DNA of 64,000 nucleotides from Nectonema munidae (lineage: Eukaryota > Nematomorpha > Nectonematoida > Nectonematidae): the NCBI GenBank assembly GCA_030549495.1, contig JAUIRK010001060.1, positions 124,001 to 188,000 on the forward strand, in the 5' to 3' direction. Shown in pieces: positions 41,701 to 45,918 of this stretch (position 1 is its first letter; each line of letters begins with the position of its first letter). The notes under the pieces were generated by a model. It made no database searches. It had not been told where the DNA came from and worked only from the letters and a program-made list of their open reading frames with translations. The translations under genes and the position numbers were made by a program.

Positions 41701-42022
41701 TTTTGAATTTTTTTCAAATATAATAGATTAATGAAAATACTTTTTTGCATTATCATATTTTTAACTTTGTTGGAAGCATTCTTTGAAAACTCCGAATCGG
41801 CGGAACTAACATCGTCGTCATCGCAATCAGATTTGTCTTTAATGGACCTCCTGCACATCACTGAAGCCAATGAGGTTTGCTTAGATTTTATGATTGAATC
41901 GGGATTAGAAATATTTCCATTAAGACTTTCTTCAAAACCATTTAGACTTTTTTCTTTAAAATGATGAAACTCTTGCAAGAAAGATGCCCTATTAACATCA
42001 AATTTTATCCATTTCTTTTCAT
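8613..42022 (-). CDS. LARP1: LARP1, La-related protein 1 (15 exons seen, 5' end not found)
   Basis: LARP1 is a cytoplasmic RNA-binding protein that holds the m7G cap and 5'TOP motif of ribosomal-protein mRNAs through its DM15 region, binds poly(A) through its La motif, and is controlled by TOR kinase. Exons joined by GT-AG introns give 884 codons plus the stop, with every junction in frame. Order of parts: a low-complexity N/S/R-rich part (42,022-37,443), the La motif (37.4-36.2 kb, including [14 protein letters not shown] and [14 protein letters not shown]), an acidic and variable middle, the conserved blocks IVIITQ and [10 protein letters not shown] (26.7-26.4 kb), QRFYPVVK (18.4 kb), [10 protein letters not shown] (15.2 kb), and DM15 repeats ending in [12 protein letters not shown]. 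Human LARP1 has these blocks in the same order. The C-terminal and La exons are near certain; exons upstream of 37,620 and at 34.3 and 29.0 kb rest mainly on splice sites and phase. Confidence 0.93.
9519..10167. mobile_element. ACTCCG-family non-autonomous element
   Basis: It begins with 'cgactccgcc' and 'ctactccgactcccccc' and ends with 'gactccaactccgacaatcctgg'. The same hexamer-rich ends bound the element at 17,247-17,898. No coding capacity is visible. Boundaries are approximate. Confidence 0.55.
11003..11247 (-). CDS. LARP1: LARP1 exon, DM15 core (cap-binding)
   Basis: The exon reads [20 protein letters not shown], then [20 protein letters not shown] and [16 protein letters not shown]. 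This is the DM15 A/B repeat core that forms the cap and TOP binding pocket. The arginine in the YRFWSFFLR box and the arginine and tyrosines in the CLFRFYSYG box, which the family uses for cap contact, are present. Acceptor 'ttttttag'; donor G|GTTTTA (non-consensus after GT but in phase). Confidence 0.96.
13399..13520 (-). pseudogene. Possible decayed RING-finger exon
   Basis: The minus strand encodes [20 protein letters not shown] inside a LARP1 intron. The W-x3-C-x2-C-K-K-x-F-x2-I layout resembles the second half of a RING finger. The expected histidine and one cysteine before it are missing, so it would not fold normally. It may be a fossil of a retrocopy or chance. I do not recognise a specific gene. 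Confidence 0.25.
13801..13960. other. Homopolymer-rich, low-complexity stretch
   Basis: Dense A runs broken by 'gggg' and 'ccgtaaatatt', similar in style to 4,459-4,603. It looks like poorly resolved sequence or decayed poly(A), not a gene. Confidence 0.5.
14240..14368. mobile_element. piggyBac-like MITE, TTAA-flanked
   Basis: A 129-bp element with ends CCCATT and AATGGG, each bordered by TTAA (14,236-14,239 and 14,369-14,372). TTAA duplications and short terminal repeats beginning with CCC are the piggyBac signature. No reading frame. Confidence 0.65.
15011..15245 (-). CDS. LARP1: LARP1 exon, start of DM15 region
   Basis: It contains [12 protein letters not shown], matching the NPPLE-HVGW block of vertebrate LARP1, then an acidic linker and [20 protein letters not shown] with KRCLK, the start of the DM15 region. 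Donor AAAG|GTATGT is near consensus and leaves one base that the exon at 11,247 completes as Glu. Confidence 0.95.
15463..15652. mobile_element. Foldback MITE
   Basis: The two halves are inverted copies: 'agtacagttt' pairs with 'aaactgtact', 'ggtctttatca' with 'tgataaagact', and 'gtagaagtttttaa' with 'ttaaaaacttctac'. Only about 20 bp lie between the inner arms. It sits in the LARP1 intron just above the 15,245 exon. Confidence 0.7.
17247..17898. mobile_element. ACTCCG-family element with perfect 8-bp target duplication
   Basis: It is bounded by direct repeats GTTACAAC at 17,239-17,246 and 17,899-17,906. It starts 'tctgactctgacttcgactc' and ends 'cgactccgcggccctg'. An 8-bp duplication suggests hAT-type integration. 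No transposase is encoded, so it would need one in trans. Confidence 0.75.
18356..18612 (-). CDS. LARP1: LARP1 exon with the RFYPVVK motif
   Basis: The acceptor 'tttttatttctaccatag' has a good pyrimidine tract. The exon carries an acidic stretch ([14 protein letters not shown]) and then [11 protein letters not shown], a short block conserved in LARP1 upstream of the DM15 region. Donor AGA|GTAAAC at 18,355 leaves phase 0. An earlier in-phase donor (CCT|GTCAGC) cannot be excluded and would shorten the exon by 16 codons. Confidence 0.85.
19375..19960 (+). other. GC-rich foreign-looking fossil, left block (possibly virus-derived)
   Basis: Base composition jumps well above the surroundings and long plus-strand frames appear without similarity that I recognise. 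It is broken in several places. It probably belongs with the block at 20,745-21,640, split by a hAT fragment. A virus-like origin is a guess from composition and coding density. Confidence 0.4.
19960..20740 (+). pseudogene. hAT transposase C-terminal fragment
   Basis: The plus strand encodes [20 protein letters not shown] and, after frame changes, [16 protein letters not shown] and [20 protein letters not shown]. The last is the hAT dimerisation block (S-x-x-E-R-x-F-S). The 3' end shows the CCCGGGAAAA and CCGGGGAAAA motifs and terminates at 'cagaacctct' near 20,738, a plausible hAT terminal repeat. The N-terminal half and the DDE core are absent. Confidence 0.7.
20745..21640 (+). other. GC-rich foreign-looking fossil, right block (possibly virus-derived)
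   Basis: About 900 bp of GC-rich sequence with plus-strand coding character. It contains a glycine-rich hydrophobic stretch near 20,890 suited to a membrane segment, and a basic, proline-containing tail near 21,600. It is broken in several places. Family not assigned. Together with 19,375-19,960 it may be one old viral or virus-like insert. Confidence 0.4.
21850..22015 (-). CDS. LARP1: LARP1 exon, middle region
   Basis: Acceptor 'tatattccttttag', donor G|GTAGTA. The reading frame is open in phase 0 and leaves one base that makes Glu with the next exon. [22 protein letters not shown] lies where vertebrate LARP1 has a MISREQFDTLTPEPP-like stretch, and the spacing of hydrophobic residues and prolines is similar. 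Confidence 0.78.
22640..24485 (+). pseudogene. hAT transposase, SCAND3/ZBED-like, disrupted
   Basis: The left terminal repeat 'cagtggttctaaaac' is near 22,643. Downstream, in several plus-strand frames, are the SDDMLDVVL...[13 protein letters not shown] block (catalytic D region), a block near 23,650-23,760 (LDSNAR followed by LSKRKI), and the C-terminal [20 protein letters not shown] with [10 protein letters not shown]. These match the SCAND3/ZBED5-like hAT family. About 600 bp of unrelated sequence replaces the middle (23,030-23,640). Many frame changes and stops mark it as old. It lies in a LARP1 intron. Confidence 0.75.
23030..23640. other. Insert in the SCAND3-like hAT
   Basis: It interrupts the hAT coding region. 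One part (23,265-23,340) is GC-shifted with a TATA-like 'acatataaaag' box. A minus-strand stretch at 23,060-23,230 reads [20 protein letters not shown] with little decay. I do not recognise either part. The TATA-like block could be a fossil LTR, but its ends could not be shown. Confidence 0.35.
24669..25464. repeat. 250-bp direct repeat pair plus local inverted repeat
   Basis: 24,669-24,921 and 25,196-25,464 are near-identical over most of their length, including 'ggggcggaatttttggttga' and 'tgtgttcgaaggtaaacat'. The second copy carries a replaced segment near 25,400. In addition, 25,048-25,100 and 25,696-25,750 are inverted copies ('ttttaatcaagattgctt'). Family unknown. Confidence 0.75.
25835..25925. 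repeat. Dispersed repeat shared with 38,970-39,060
   Basis: Both loci contain 'tgtatacatttatatatttc' set between 'aatggg(a/g)cc' and a GGGG-rich 'gggtttc(a/g)g' stretch. This looks like an old MITE family with G-rich ends. Confidence 0.5.
26373..26521 (-). CDS. LARP1: LARP1 exon with the INDGLFYYE-like block
   Basis: [15 protein letters not shown] matches the VINDGLFYYEQDLW block of LARP1. Acceptor 'caatgttttttttag', donor AGA|GTAAAT. The first two bases complete a proline codon begun in the exon at 26,759-26,644. Confidence 0.88.
26644..26759 (-). CDS. LARP1: LARP1 exon with the IVIITQ block
   Basis: [17 protein letters not shown] matches the DDRDVNKILIVTQ block of LARP1. Acceptor 'gtttttcatcctag', donor C|GTATTA. 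Phase fits both neighbours. Confidence 0.88.
28878..29032 (-). CDS. LARP1: LARP1 exon, variable middle (probable)
   Basis: The frame is open between 'gtataaaaatcag' and the strong donor AC|GTAAGT, and phase fits on both sides. The residues include [20 protein letters not shown], an acidic/serine segment where vertebrate LARP1 is also variable. Similarity is weak; splice sites and phase carry the call. Confidence 0.7.
29957..30110 (+). mobile_element. tRNA-derived SINE, family A
   Basis: A tRNA-like head has an A-box-like 'aaggttggttaggtactggg' and a B box GGTTCGATCCC. The body continues 'tttgatacaagcggcgcaat' and 'ccttttcgatgaaaacaccc'. A second copy on the opposite strand at 56,735-56,875 shares the whole length, which proves a repeat family, not a tRNA gene. 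Confidence 0.8.
30134..30333 (-). CDS. LARP1: LARP1 exon after the La motif
   Basis: Strong donor AAT|GTAAGT; acceptor 'ttttttatttctaag'. It contains RLPEFVMSD, resembling the CPEFVPRQ block that follows the La motif in LARP1, and [13 protein letters not shown], resembling the NWIEVKKR block. A second acceptor ('aatcgcag' at 30,297) exists but breaks the phase with the upstream exon. Confidence 0.8.
30603..30700 (+). mobile_element. Possible tRNA-derived SINE, third family
   Basis: 'ggggcatagttcattagact' resembles a tRNA 5' half with A box, and 'gtgctcaattccc' is close to a B box (GTTCAANNC). Only one copy is in the window, so the call is tentative. Confidence 0.4.
30748..30838. repeat. Direct repeat of about 50 bp with hairpin potential
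   Basis: Two copies of 'caagacctccgg(g/t)gaga' followed by 'aacttgcca'. In the second copy CTGGCAAG and CTTGCCAG pair around a 16-nt loop. Confidence 0.6.
31540..32630. repeat. Tandem duplications, about 281-bp recent unit
   Basis: 'cgagttttgtttgataatcg' recurs at about 32,087 and 32,368. The copies agree almost base for base through 'aacacatgttgcattacgcg' to 'agcacgcgtgtg(t/g)ggtttatt', except that the second lacks about 25 bp. Older, diverged copies of the left part begin near 31,560 and 31,950 ('gaaaattaatatatattttt'). Confidence 0.75.
32990..33095. repeat. 28-bp minisatellite, locus 1
   Basis: Four imperfect copies of a 28-bp unit built on 'ctccaacctgtatactacga' plus 'tgattcat'. The same unit forms a second array at 45,150-45,240. 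Confidence 0.85.
34259..34366 (-). CDS. LARP1: LARP1 exon, acidic/serine segment (probable)
   Basis: Acceptor 'ctattttttccag' and donor G|GTATAT bound a 108-nt open frame that fits phase on both sides. It encodes [15 protein letters not shown], a phosphorylation-prone acidic run. No clear counterpart in other LARP1 proteins is visible. Confidence 0.65.
34442..34570 (+). mobile_element. ACTCCG-family fragment
   Basis: It starts 'agggctgtggtagagtc' and continues with 'gactcagactccgg' and 'caccgactctgg'. This matches the inverted form of the end at 17,885-17,898. The far end was not found. Confidence 0.45.
34870..35420 (+). pseudogene. pogo/Tigger-type transposase fragment
   Basis: [14 protein letters not shown] carries the first catalytic aspartate. 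[18 protein letters not shown] follows, then a deletion to [12 protein letters not shown] (second aspartate), [19 protein letters not shown] (third acidic position) and [10 protein letters not shown]. This order is the DDE domain of the pogo/Tigger/Jerky (CENP-B-like) family. The DNA-binding half is missing, and the text between the first two blocks is shortened. Confidence 0.85.
35545..36105 (+). pseudogene. LINE ORF2 fragment (linker and RT start)
   Basis: The plus strand encodes [20 protein letters not shown] and [19 protein letters not shown], then in other frames [20 protein letters not shown] and [10 protein letters not shown]. This is the usual linker and N-terminal RT text of Jockey/CR1-like LINEs (A-I-x-S-L-K, then A-K-V-I-P). 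It stops at the LARP1 exon side near 36,105 and is shifted in frame at least twice. Confidence 0.65.
36179..36278 (-). CDS. LARP1: LARP1 exon, end of La motif
   Basis: [20 protein letters not shown] with TLWPV matches the ALKDSKVVEI...KWPL end of the LARP1 La motif. It is separated from the next exon upstream by only 60 bp. Confidence 0.95.
36339..36483 (-). CDS. LARP1: LARP1 exon, La motif core
   Basis: [19 protein letters not shown] and [19 protein letters not shown] form the winged-helix La motif. The aromatic pair YYF, the aspartate and phenylalanine of KDIF and the phenylalanine of NFHRV, which line the 3'-end RNA pocket in the La family, are present. The intron below it (36,279-36,338) is 20 codons long with GTATTA...TTACCAG ends. 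Confidence 0.96.
36884..37221. mobile_element. hAT MITE with 8-bp target duplication
   Basis: The terminal repeats 'cagcgtttttcaaact' and 'agtttgaaaaacgctc' are inverted copies. Flanks are GTCTAAAC (36,876-36,883) and GTTTAAAC (37,222-37,229), one mismatch. 338 bp, no reading frame, GGGTCGC-rich sub-ends. It lies in the LARP1 intron between the two first La-motif exons. Confidence 0.85.
37443..37620 (-). CDS. LARP1: LARP1 exon, start of La motif
   Basis: It ends in ALKGCLKNQ plus two bases, which with the next exon give KNQIDYYFS. This matches KRQIEYYFS of LARP1, including the conserved glutamine. Donor AT|GTATGT is near consensus. The first part is a Y/P/N-rich segment ([12 protein letters not shown]) like the one before the La motif in other LARP1 proteins. 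Confidence 0.9.
38930..39060. repeat. G-rich MITE-like repeat
   Basis: 'cgtcgctagactctaag' is followed by a run of about 15 G, then the block shared with 25,835-25,925. The G-run length is likely to be uncertain. Confidence 0.45.
39482..39628 (-). CDS. LARP1: LARP1 exon, N/R/S-rich N-terminal part (probable)
   Basis: An open frame of 147 nt that starts after 'atcttttcaaaatag' and fits phase on both sides (2 bases in, 1 base out). It encodes [17 protein letters not shown] and a Lys/Ser-rich tail, resembling the basic low-complexity N-terminal half of LARP1 proteins. The donor A|GTTATA is weak. Confidence 0.55.
40802..41246. mobile_element. hAT MITE with perfect 8-bp target duplication
   Basis: The ends 'cattggttccgaaactgtg' and 'agtttgtgaaccactg' are inverted repeats. 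Both flanks read GTTTAAAG (40,794-40,801 and 41,247-41,254). 445 bp, non-coding. Confidence 0.88.
41741..42022 (-). CDS. LARP1: LARP1 exon, most 5' seen (probable)
   Basis: The acceptor just above 42,022 leads into [10 protein letters not shown], similar to the KW-hydrophobic motif found upstream of the La motif in LARP1 proteins. The frame then stays open through [17 protein letters not shown] to a donor A|GTATTT that fits the phase of the next exon. It enters with two bases of a split codon, so at least one more exon lies upstream and was not found. Confidence 0.5.
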
Positions 42023-43608
42023 CTAAAAAGACAAAACAATCAAATATATGAAAAGTAAATTTATATTAAATGATAGTCAAGAATAAATAGCAAAAATATA
42101 CAAAACAGAAATTTTACGAAGAATCTGTGGTTGATTAAACAAAAAAAGTCATGATTCTTTTCTAGGTATAGAAATTATTATTTTTATTGTCCATGATTTT
42201 GCATGAGCTCATAATTTTATATTAAAAATAGAAAAAAAAAGTTATTTTATTTTTAATAATTTGATTATGAAAATAAATTTTTTTGTATAAATAAAATTTA
42301 CTTTTTATACAATATTATTTTTTTTACAAGTTACAAAAATTTAAAACTTAAAAATTAAAGTTGCAAAAATAAAAGAAAAGCATGGGAAAATGATCGCAAT
42401 GATGTCTGACGGAGTTAACCTTTTTAGGAATCTTACGGTGACACTAAAATACACATGAAAAGCTTTAGAATGCAGCACGTAGGTCTAACGATGTTACTAA
42501 ACACACTTCTTTGTACAGGCTCCAGAAAAATACGGGGAGGGATTTGGGCCTGTGTGGATCTATTATCCAAGGGGAAAGGGGTAACAAATCGTCAACTGTT
42601 TTCTAGATCCAAATTCATTCCTTTATTGGAAATTTTAAATTCGATCCTCAACTTCTAATTTTGACTAACTAGCTGGAACTGAAATATTTTTCGAACAAAC
42701 CACATAAAAGTGCTAAATTCTCTTCCCTTTCCTTCCTCCAGACCAGGACATTAGCTTTTTTTGCGTCTGATAACGCGTAATGCATGTAGATTCTTTCAAT
42801 TAATTTTGATTGTCGATCAGAATTCTTGTTTTTAATTGTTTTACAAGTTGGTTGTAGTAGAAAGTTGGTCGCCTTTTGATATTACAGTTCAAATAATAAC
42901 TATCAACTCTTGACATCAATTTTCGTGTTTGAAACTAAACTGGAAAACTTTAAATGAATACTTTGTAACGAGGAATCACGTAATTGAAACAAAATTGCTT
43001 CGACCATGTTTTTCTGCGCTTTTGAATCAAGAAGCGTTTTTTTAATTTTCCCAAAATAATGCCTAAAACAATATTTTTGTCTTTGATAAGCTGATTCATA
43101 CAACAATAAAGGAGGAAAACTTTCAATGATCACATTTAGTGTTGGAGTTTAGCATAGTTCTTACAAAACCGTTTATAAATAAAAATATGTAGCTAAAAAT
43201 TATTATAATAATTTTATAAATGACGTAAAACAATGAAGAATAGTAGACACAAACAATAGTAATGTAATGTCTTTTAGAAACACGTTAATTGCAACACTAT
43301 GATTATGGATAATCTTATATACTAAGAAAATAAAATAAGACCAACTAGAATTCATAAAAATTAAATTGTAGGTTAGAAGTATTAATTTAAAATGCATCAA
43401 TTATTTCTTTCACGATCACGGAAAATGGGGTAGAATTGCGGGGTGTCAACAGGACTCGGACAGGCTCTCATAAAGAAATATAAATTTCTTCAAAAGACTT
43501 CAAAGGACATAAATATGCATTTATGTGTTTTTAGTAAACAATTAGAATATTCTAATTCATTAGATTCAAGTAGAACTAAACTTGGTAATTATAAGCAGTT
43601 GGGATAGT

Positions 43609-43785
43609 TGGTTGGTTGGAGATATCAAAGCACTTTCAGCCGTAAGGCTATAATACTAGCACTATGCTTAAGACGGTTAATCACAGTTTTTGTGAATTTG
43701 TTTTTATAGTTGGGAGCCTTGGGAATCGAACCCCTGACCTTCAACTGTTAAGCTGAAAGGTACACCCTAACAACCATTGAGGCTC
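43609..43785 (-). mobile_element. tRNA-derived SINE, family B, with perfect 15-bp TSD
   Basis: On the minus strand it opens 'gagcctcaatggttgttagg', has a B box GGTTCGATTCC, and ends in a CCAA repeat. AGCAGTTGGGATAGT flanks it on both sides (43,594-43,608 and 43,786-43,800). The perfect duplication suggests recent insertion. A second copy is at 53,993-54,161. Confidence 0.9.
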
Positions 43786-44589
43786 AGCAGTTGGGATAGT
43801 AGAAAAATTCAATTTATATAATCACAGGATTAAAATAAAGGAATTTGAAAGAAGCAAAAATTTGAATAAATGAAACAAAATAAAATTGAAGTTAGAAAAT
43901 GCCTCAGGTTAAATTAGTATTTCAATTTAAATAAAATGAAATGAATAATAAACATCTCTTCTAACTTGGTAATTGAAAGCATCAAATATTGATGCATATT
44001 AAAACAAATCTTGCCTCCGCTTCCTGCTTTAAAATTTTTGTCACTAGGCAAAAGCCTAAACAACGGAAATGGCAGCATCCATGTTATATATTTAAAGTCA
44101 GGGGAGAGAGCTACACAAATTCTTTGATCTGATTGGATAAAAATTTTGAATATTTTTTTAGTTTCATCAGAGTTGGATTCTTCATATTCTTTTTAGGGAA
44201 CGTGTGTAAATTTGAACTAACTAAATACTTTTCATTGAAAAACATAGTATTTACAAAATATGACCTTCACATACCCAATCTTGATAAACCCACTACCCGA
44301 TTTATCGAAAATTAATGTCACACGGGCAAGTGTCATTCGTCGAAGTACCTCATTATTAATTTTTAAACGAAAACAAATTCAGTTTCTTTACTTTAAATTT
44401 TTCAAGATATTTCAATTCAATAAACTGAAAGAAATTATGGGAAAGAGGGCGTTCTTTTACTAGAACAACACCTTATATATCAGTGTGACGTGCCCGCAGT
44501 CCAAATATTTCAGAAGTAGCTGCAATGAATTAATCATAGTGTTCAACTTTGCAGCTACAGGTCAAGATTTCAAAAAATGTTTAGTTGAA

Positions 44590-44995
44590 TGACAAATGTA
44601 AGGAAATGAAAATTGATGAAGCAAAAATGATATTGGATGATGCAAGAATCCATCACTACAAAGCAATAGTAGAAAGAAATAAATGAATTGCATATCGAAA
44701 TCATTCATCTTCCTTCTCATTCTATTTTTCTAAGTCCTATTGAAGGTATTTTTTCAATTTGGAAAAATTTAGTTATTAGAAATAATGTAATAAATGAGAC
44801 GCAGCTCAAAGACGCAATTCAATCTTCTTTTCAAAAAAAATCCGTAGTTAGCTGTCATGGTCATCACCGTAGCATTCTGAGCTACATAAAGAAGTGTGAA
44901 AAAAAGAAATCGCCCCTTTCAACTAAAACGTTTACTGTACAAAATTGGCTGAATTATATGCATTCAAACTTCATCACTTTTCCTAAAATCGTTTG
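44590..44995 (+). pseudogene. Tc1/IS630-type DDE transposase, C-terminal end
   Basis: DDARIHHYKAIVERN carries the second catalytic aspartate. After a one-base frame change, IEIIHLPSHSIFLSPIEGIF carries the final glutamate about 33-34 residues later, the Tc1/IS630 spacing. The frame ends with TVQNWLNYMHSNFITFPKIV and TGA. The N-terminal half is not visible. The last 20 residues recur in the centre of the palindrome at 47.1 kb. Confidence 0.8.
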
Positions 44996-45149
44996 ATACT
45001 TATATTCATGGGAGTTGAATCGCCCTCTCATGTCAAAAACTGTCAATCAAAATAAAATCTACATTTTTTTAAACAATTTTTATATTATAATGTCTATAAC
45101 AATTTTGTGTTTACATTTATACTTTTGAAAATATATAATCATATATATA

Positions 45150-45240
45150 TAATCTCCAACCCGTATATTACGATGATTCATCTCCAACCTGTATACTACG
45201 ATGATTCATCTTCAACCTGTATACTACGATGGTTTCTATT
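45150..45240. repeat. 28-bp minisatellite, locus 2
   Basis: Three copies of the unit seen at 32,990-33,095. A diverged partial copy follows near 45,370. Confidence 0.85.
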
Positions 45241-45261
45241 CCATGTACAAATAACTAGGGA

Positions 45262-45480
45262 GACAATGTTCAACTTTCTGTTCACATTCTGCTAGATGTA
45301 AGATTTGATATACCTCATTCGGTGAGACGATGCTACATAAGTTATTACCTATATACATTATACCTGTGTATACCGCGATAATTCATCTCCAACCTATCAG
45401 TTCATATTTTGCAAGATGTAAGATTTGATATACCTCATTCGGGGAGAGGATGTTAGATAAGTTATTACCTATATTTTTGC
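45262..45480. repeat. Direct repeat of about 85 bp
   Basis: 'atgtaagatttgatataccc'-type text, with 'cctcattcggtgagacgatg' in copy one and 'cctcattcggggagaggatg' in copy two, occurs at about 45,290-45,350 and 45,412-45,475. A decayed third copy is near 45,590-45,650. Confidence 0.65.
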
Positions 45481-45663
45481 ATTTTTTTCACGATATTAAA
45501 TAATATATTTTATCAAATAATCAAAATAAAATTCTGTAATAAAAGAATCGAAAAATATTCTTTAAAAAAATCAAAAAATATCAAACTTTCTGTTTATATT
45601 TTGCTACCTCATACGATGTTACAAAAGTTATTATTACCTATACTTTGCAATTTGCACGATTTT

Positions 45664-45917
45664 AAATATTATATTTGTCGAATAATCAAAGAATCGAAAA
45701 ATGTTCAAATCAAAAAATATTTATTCTTTTTAAATATATCGTTGGCTCCCCTTACTTTTAGTTTCGTATGTGCATAATTTGATAAAAATTAATTATTAAA
45801 TACTAGGTTTATCTTTCAATTTTAAAAGTAAGGGGAGCCAACGATATATTTAAAAGGAAAAAATATTATTTGATTTGAACATTTTTCGATTCTTTGATTA
45901 TTCGACAAATATAATAT
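45664..45917. repeat. Small palindrome, arms of about 95 bp
   Basis: The left arm 45,664-45,760 and right arm 45,823-45,917 are near-perfect inverted copies around a 62-bp spacer. Both include 'cgttggctccccttactttta' or its complement. Its right end touches the left end of the large palindrome. Confidence 0.9.
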
Positions 45918-45918
45918 T

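Noticed and set aside
42903-43133. 76-codon minus-strand frame as an upstream LARP1 exon
   Set aside because: Neither splice sites nor phase fit the exon at 42,022, and there is no LARP1-like text. It may be an old transposon piece.
45150-45240. 28-bp regularly repeated units that might be a CRISPR array
   Set aside because: The units are directly adjacent with no unique spacers, are imperfect, and lie in a eukaryotic intron-and-transposon setting.
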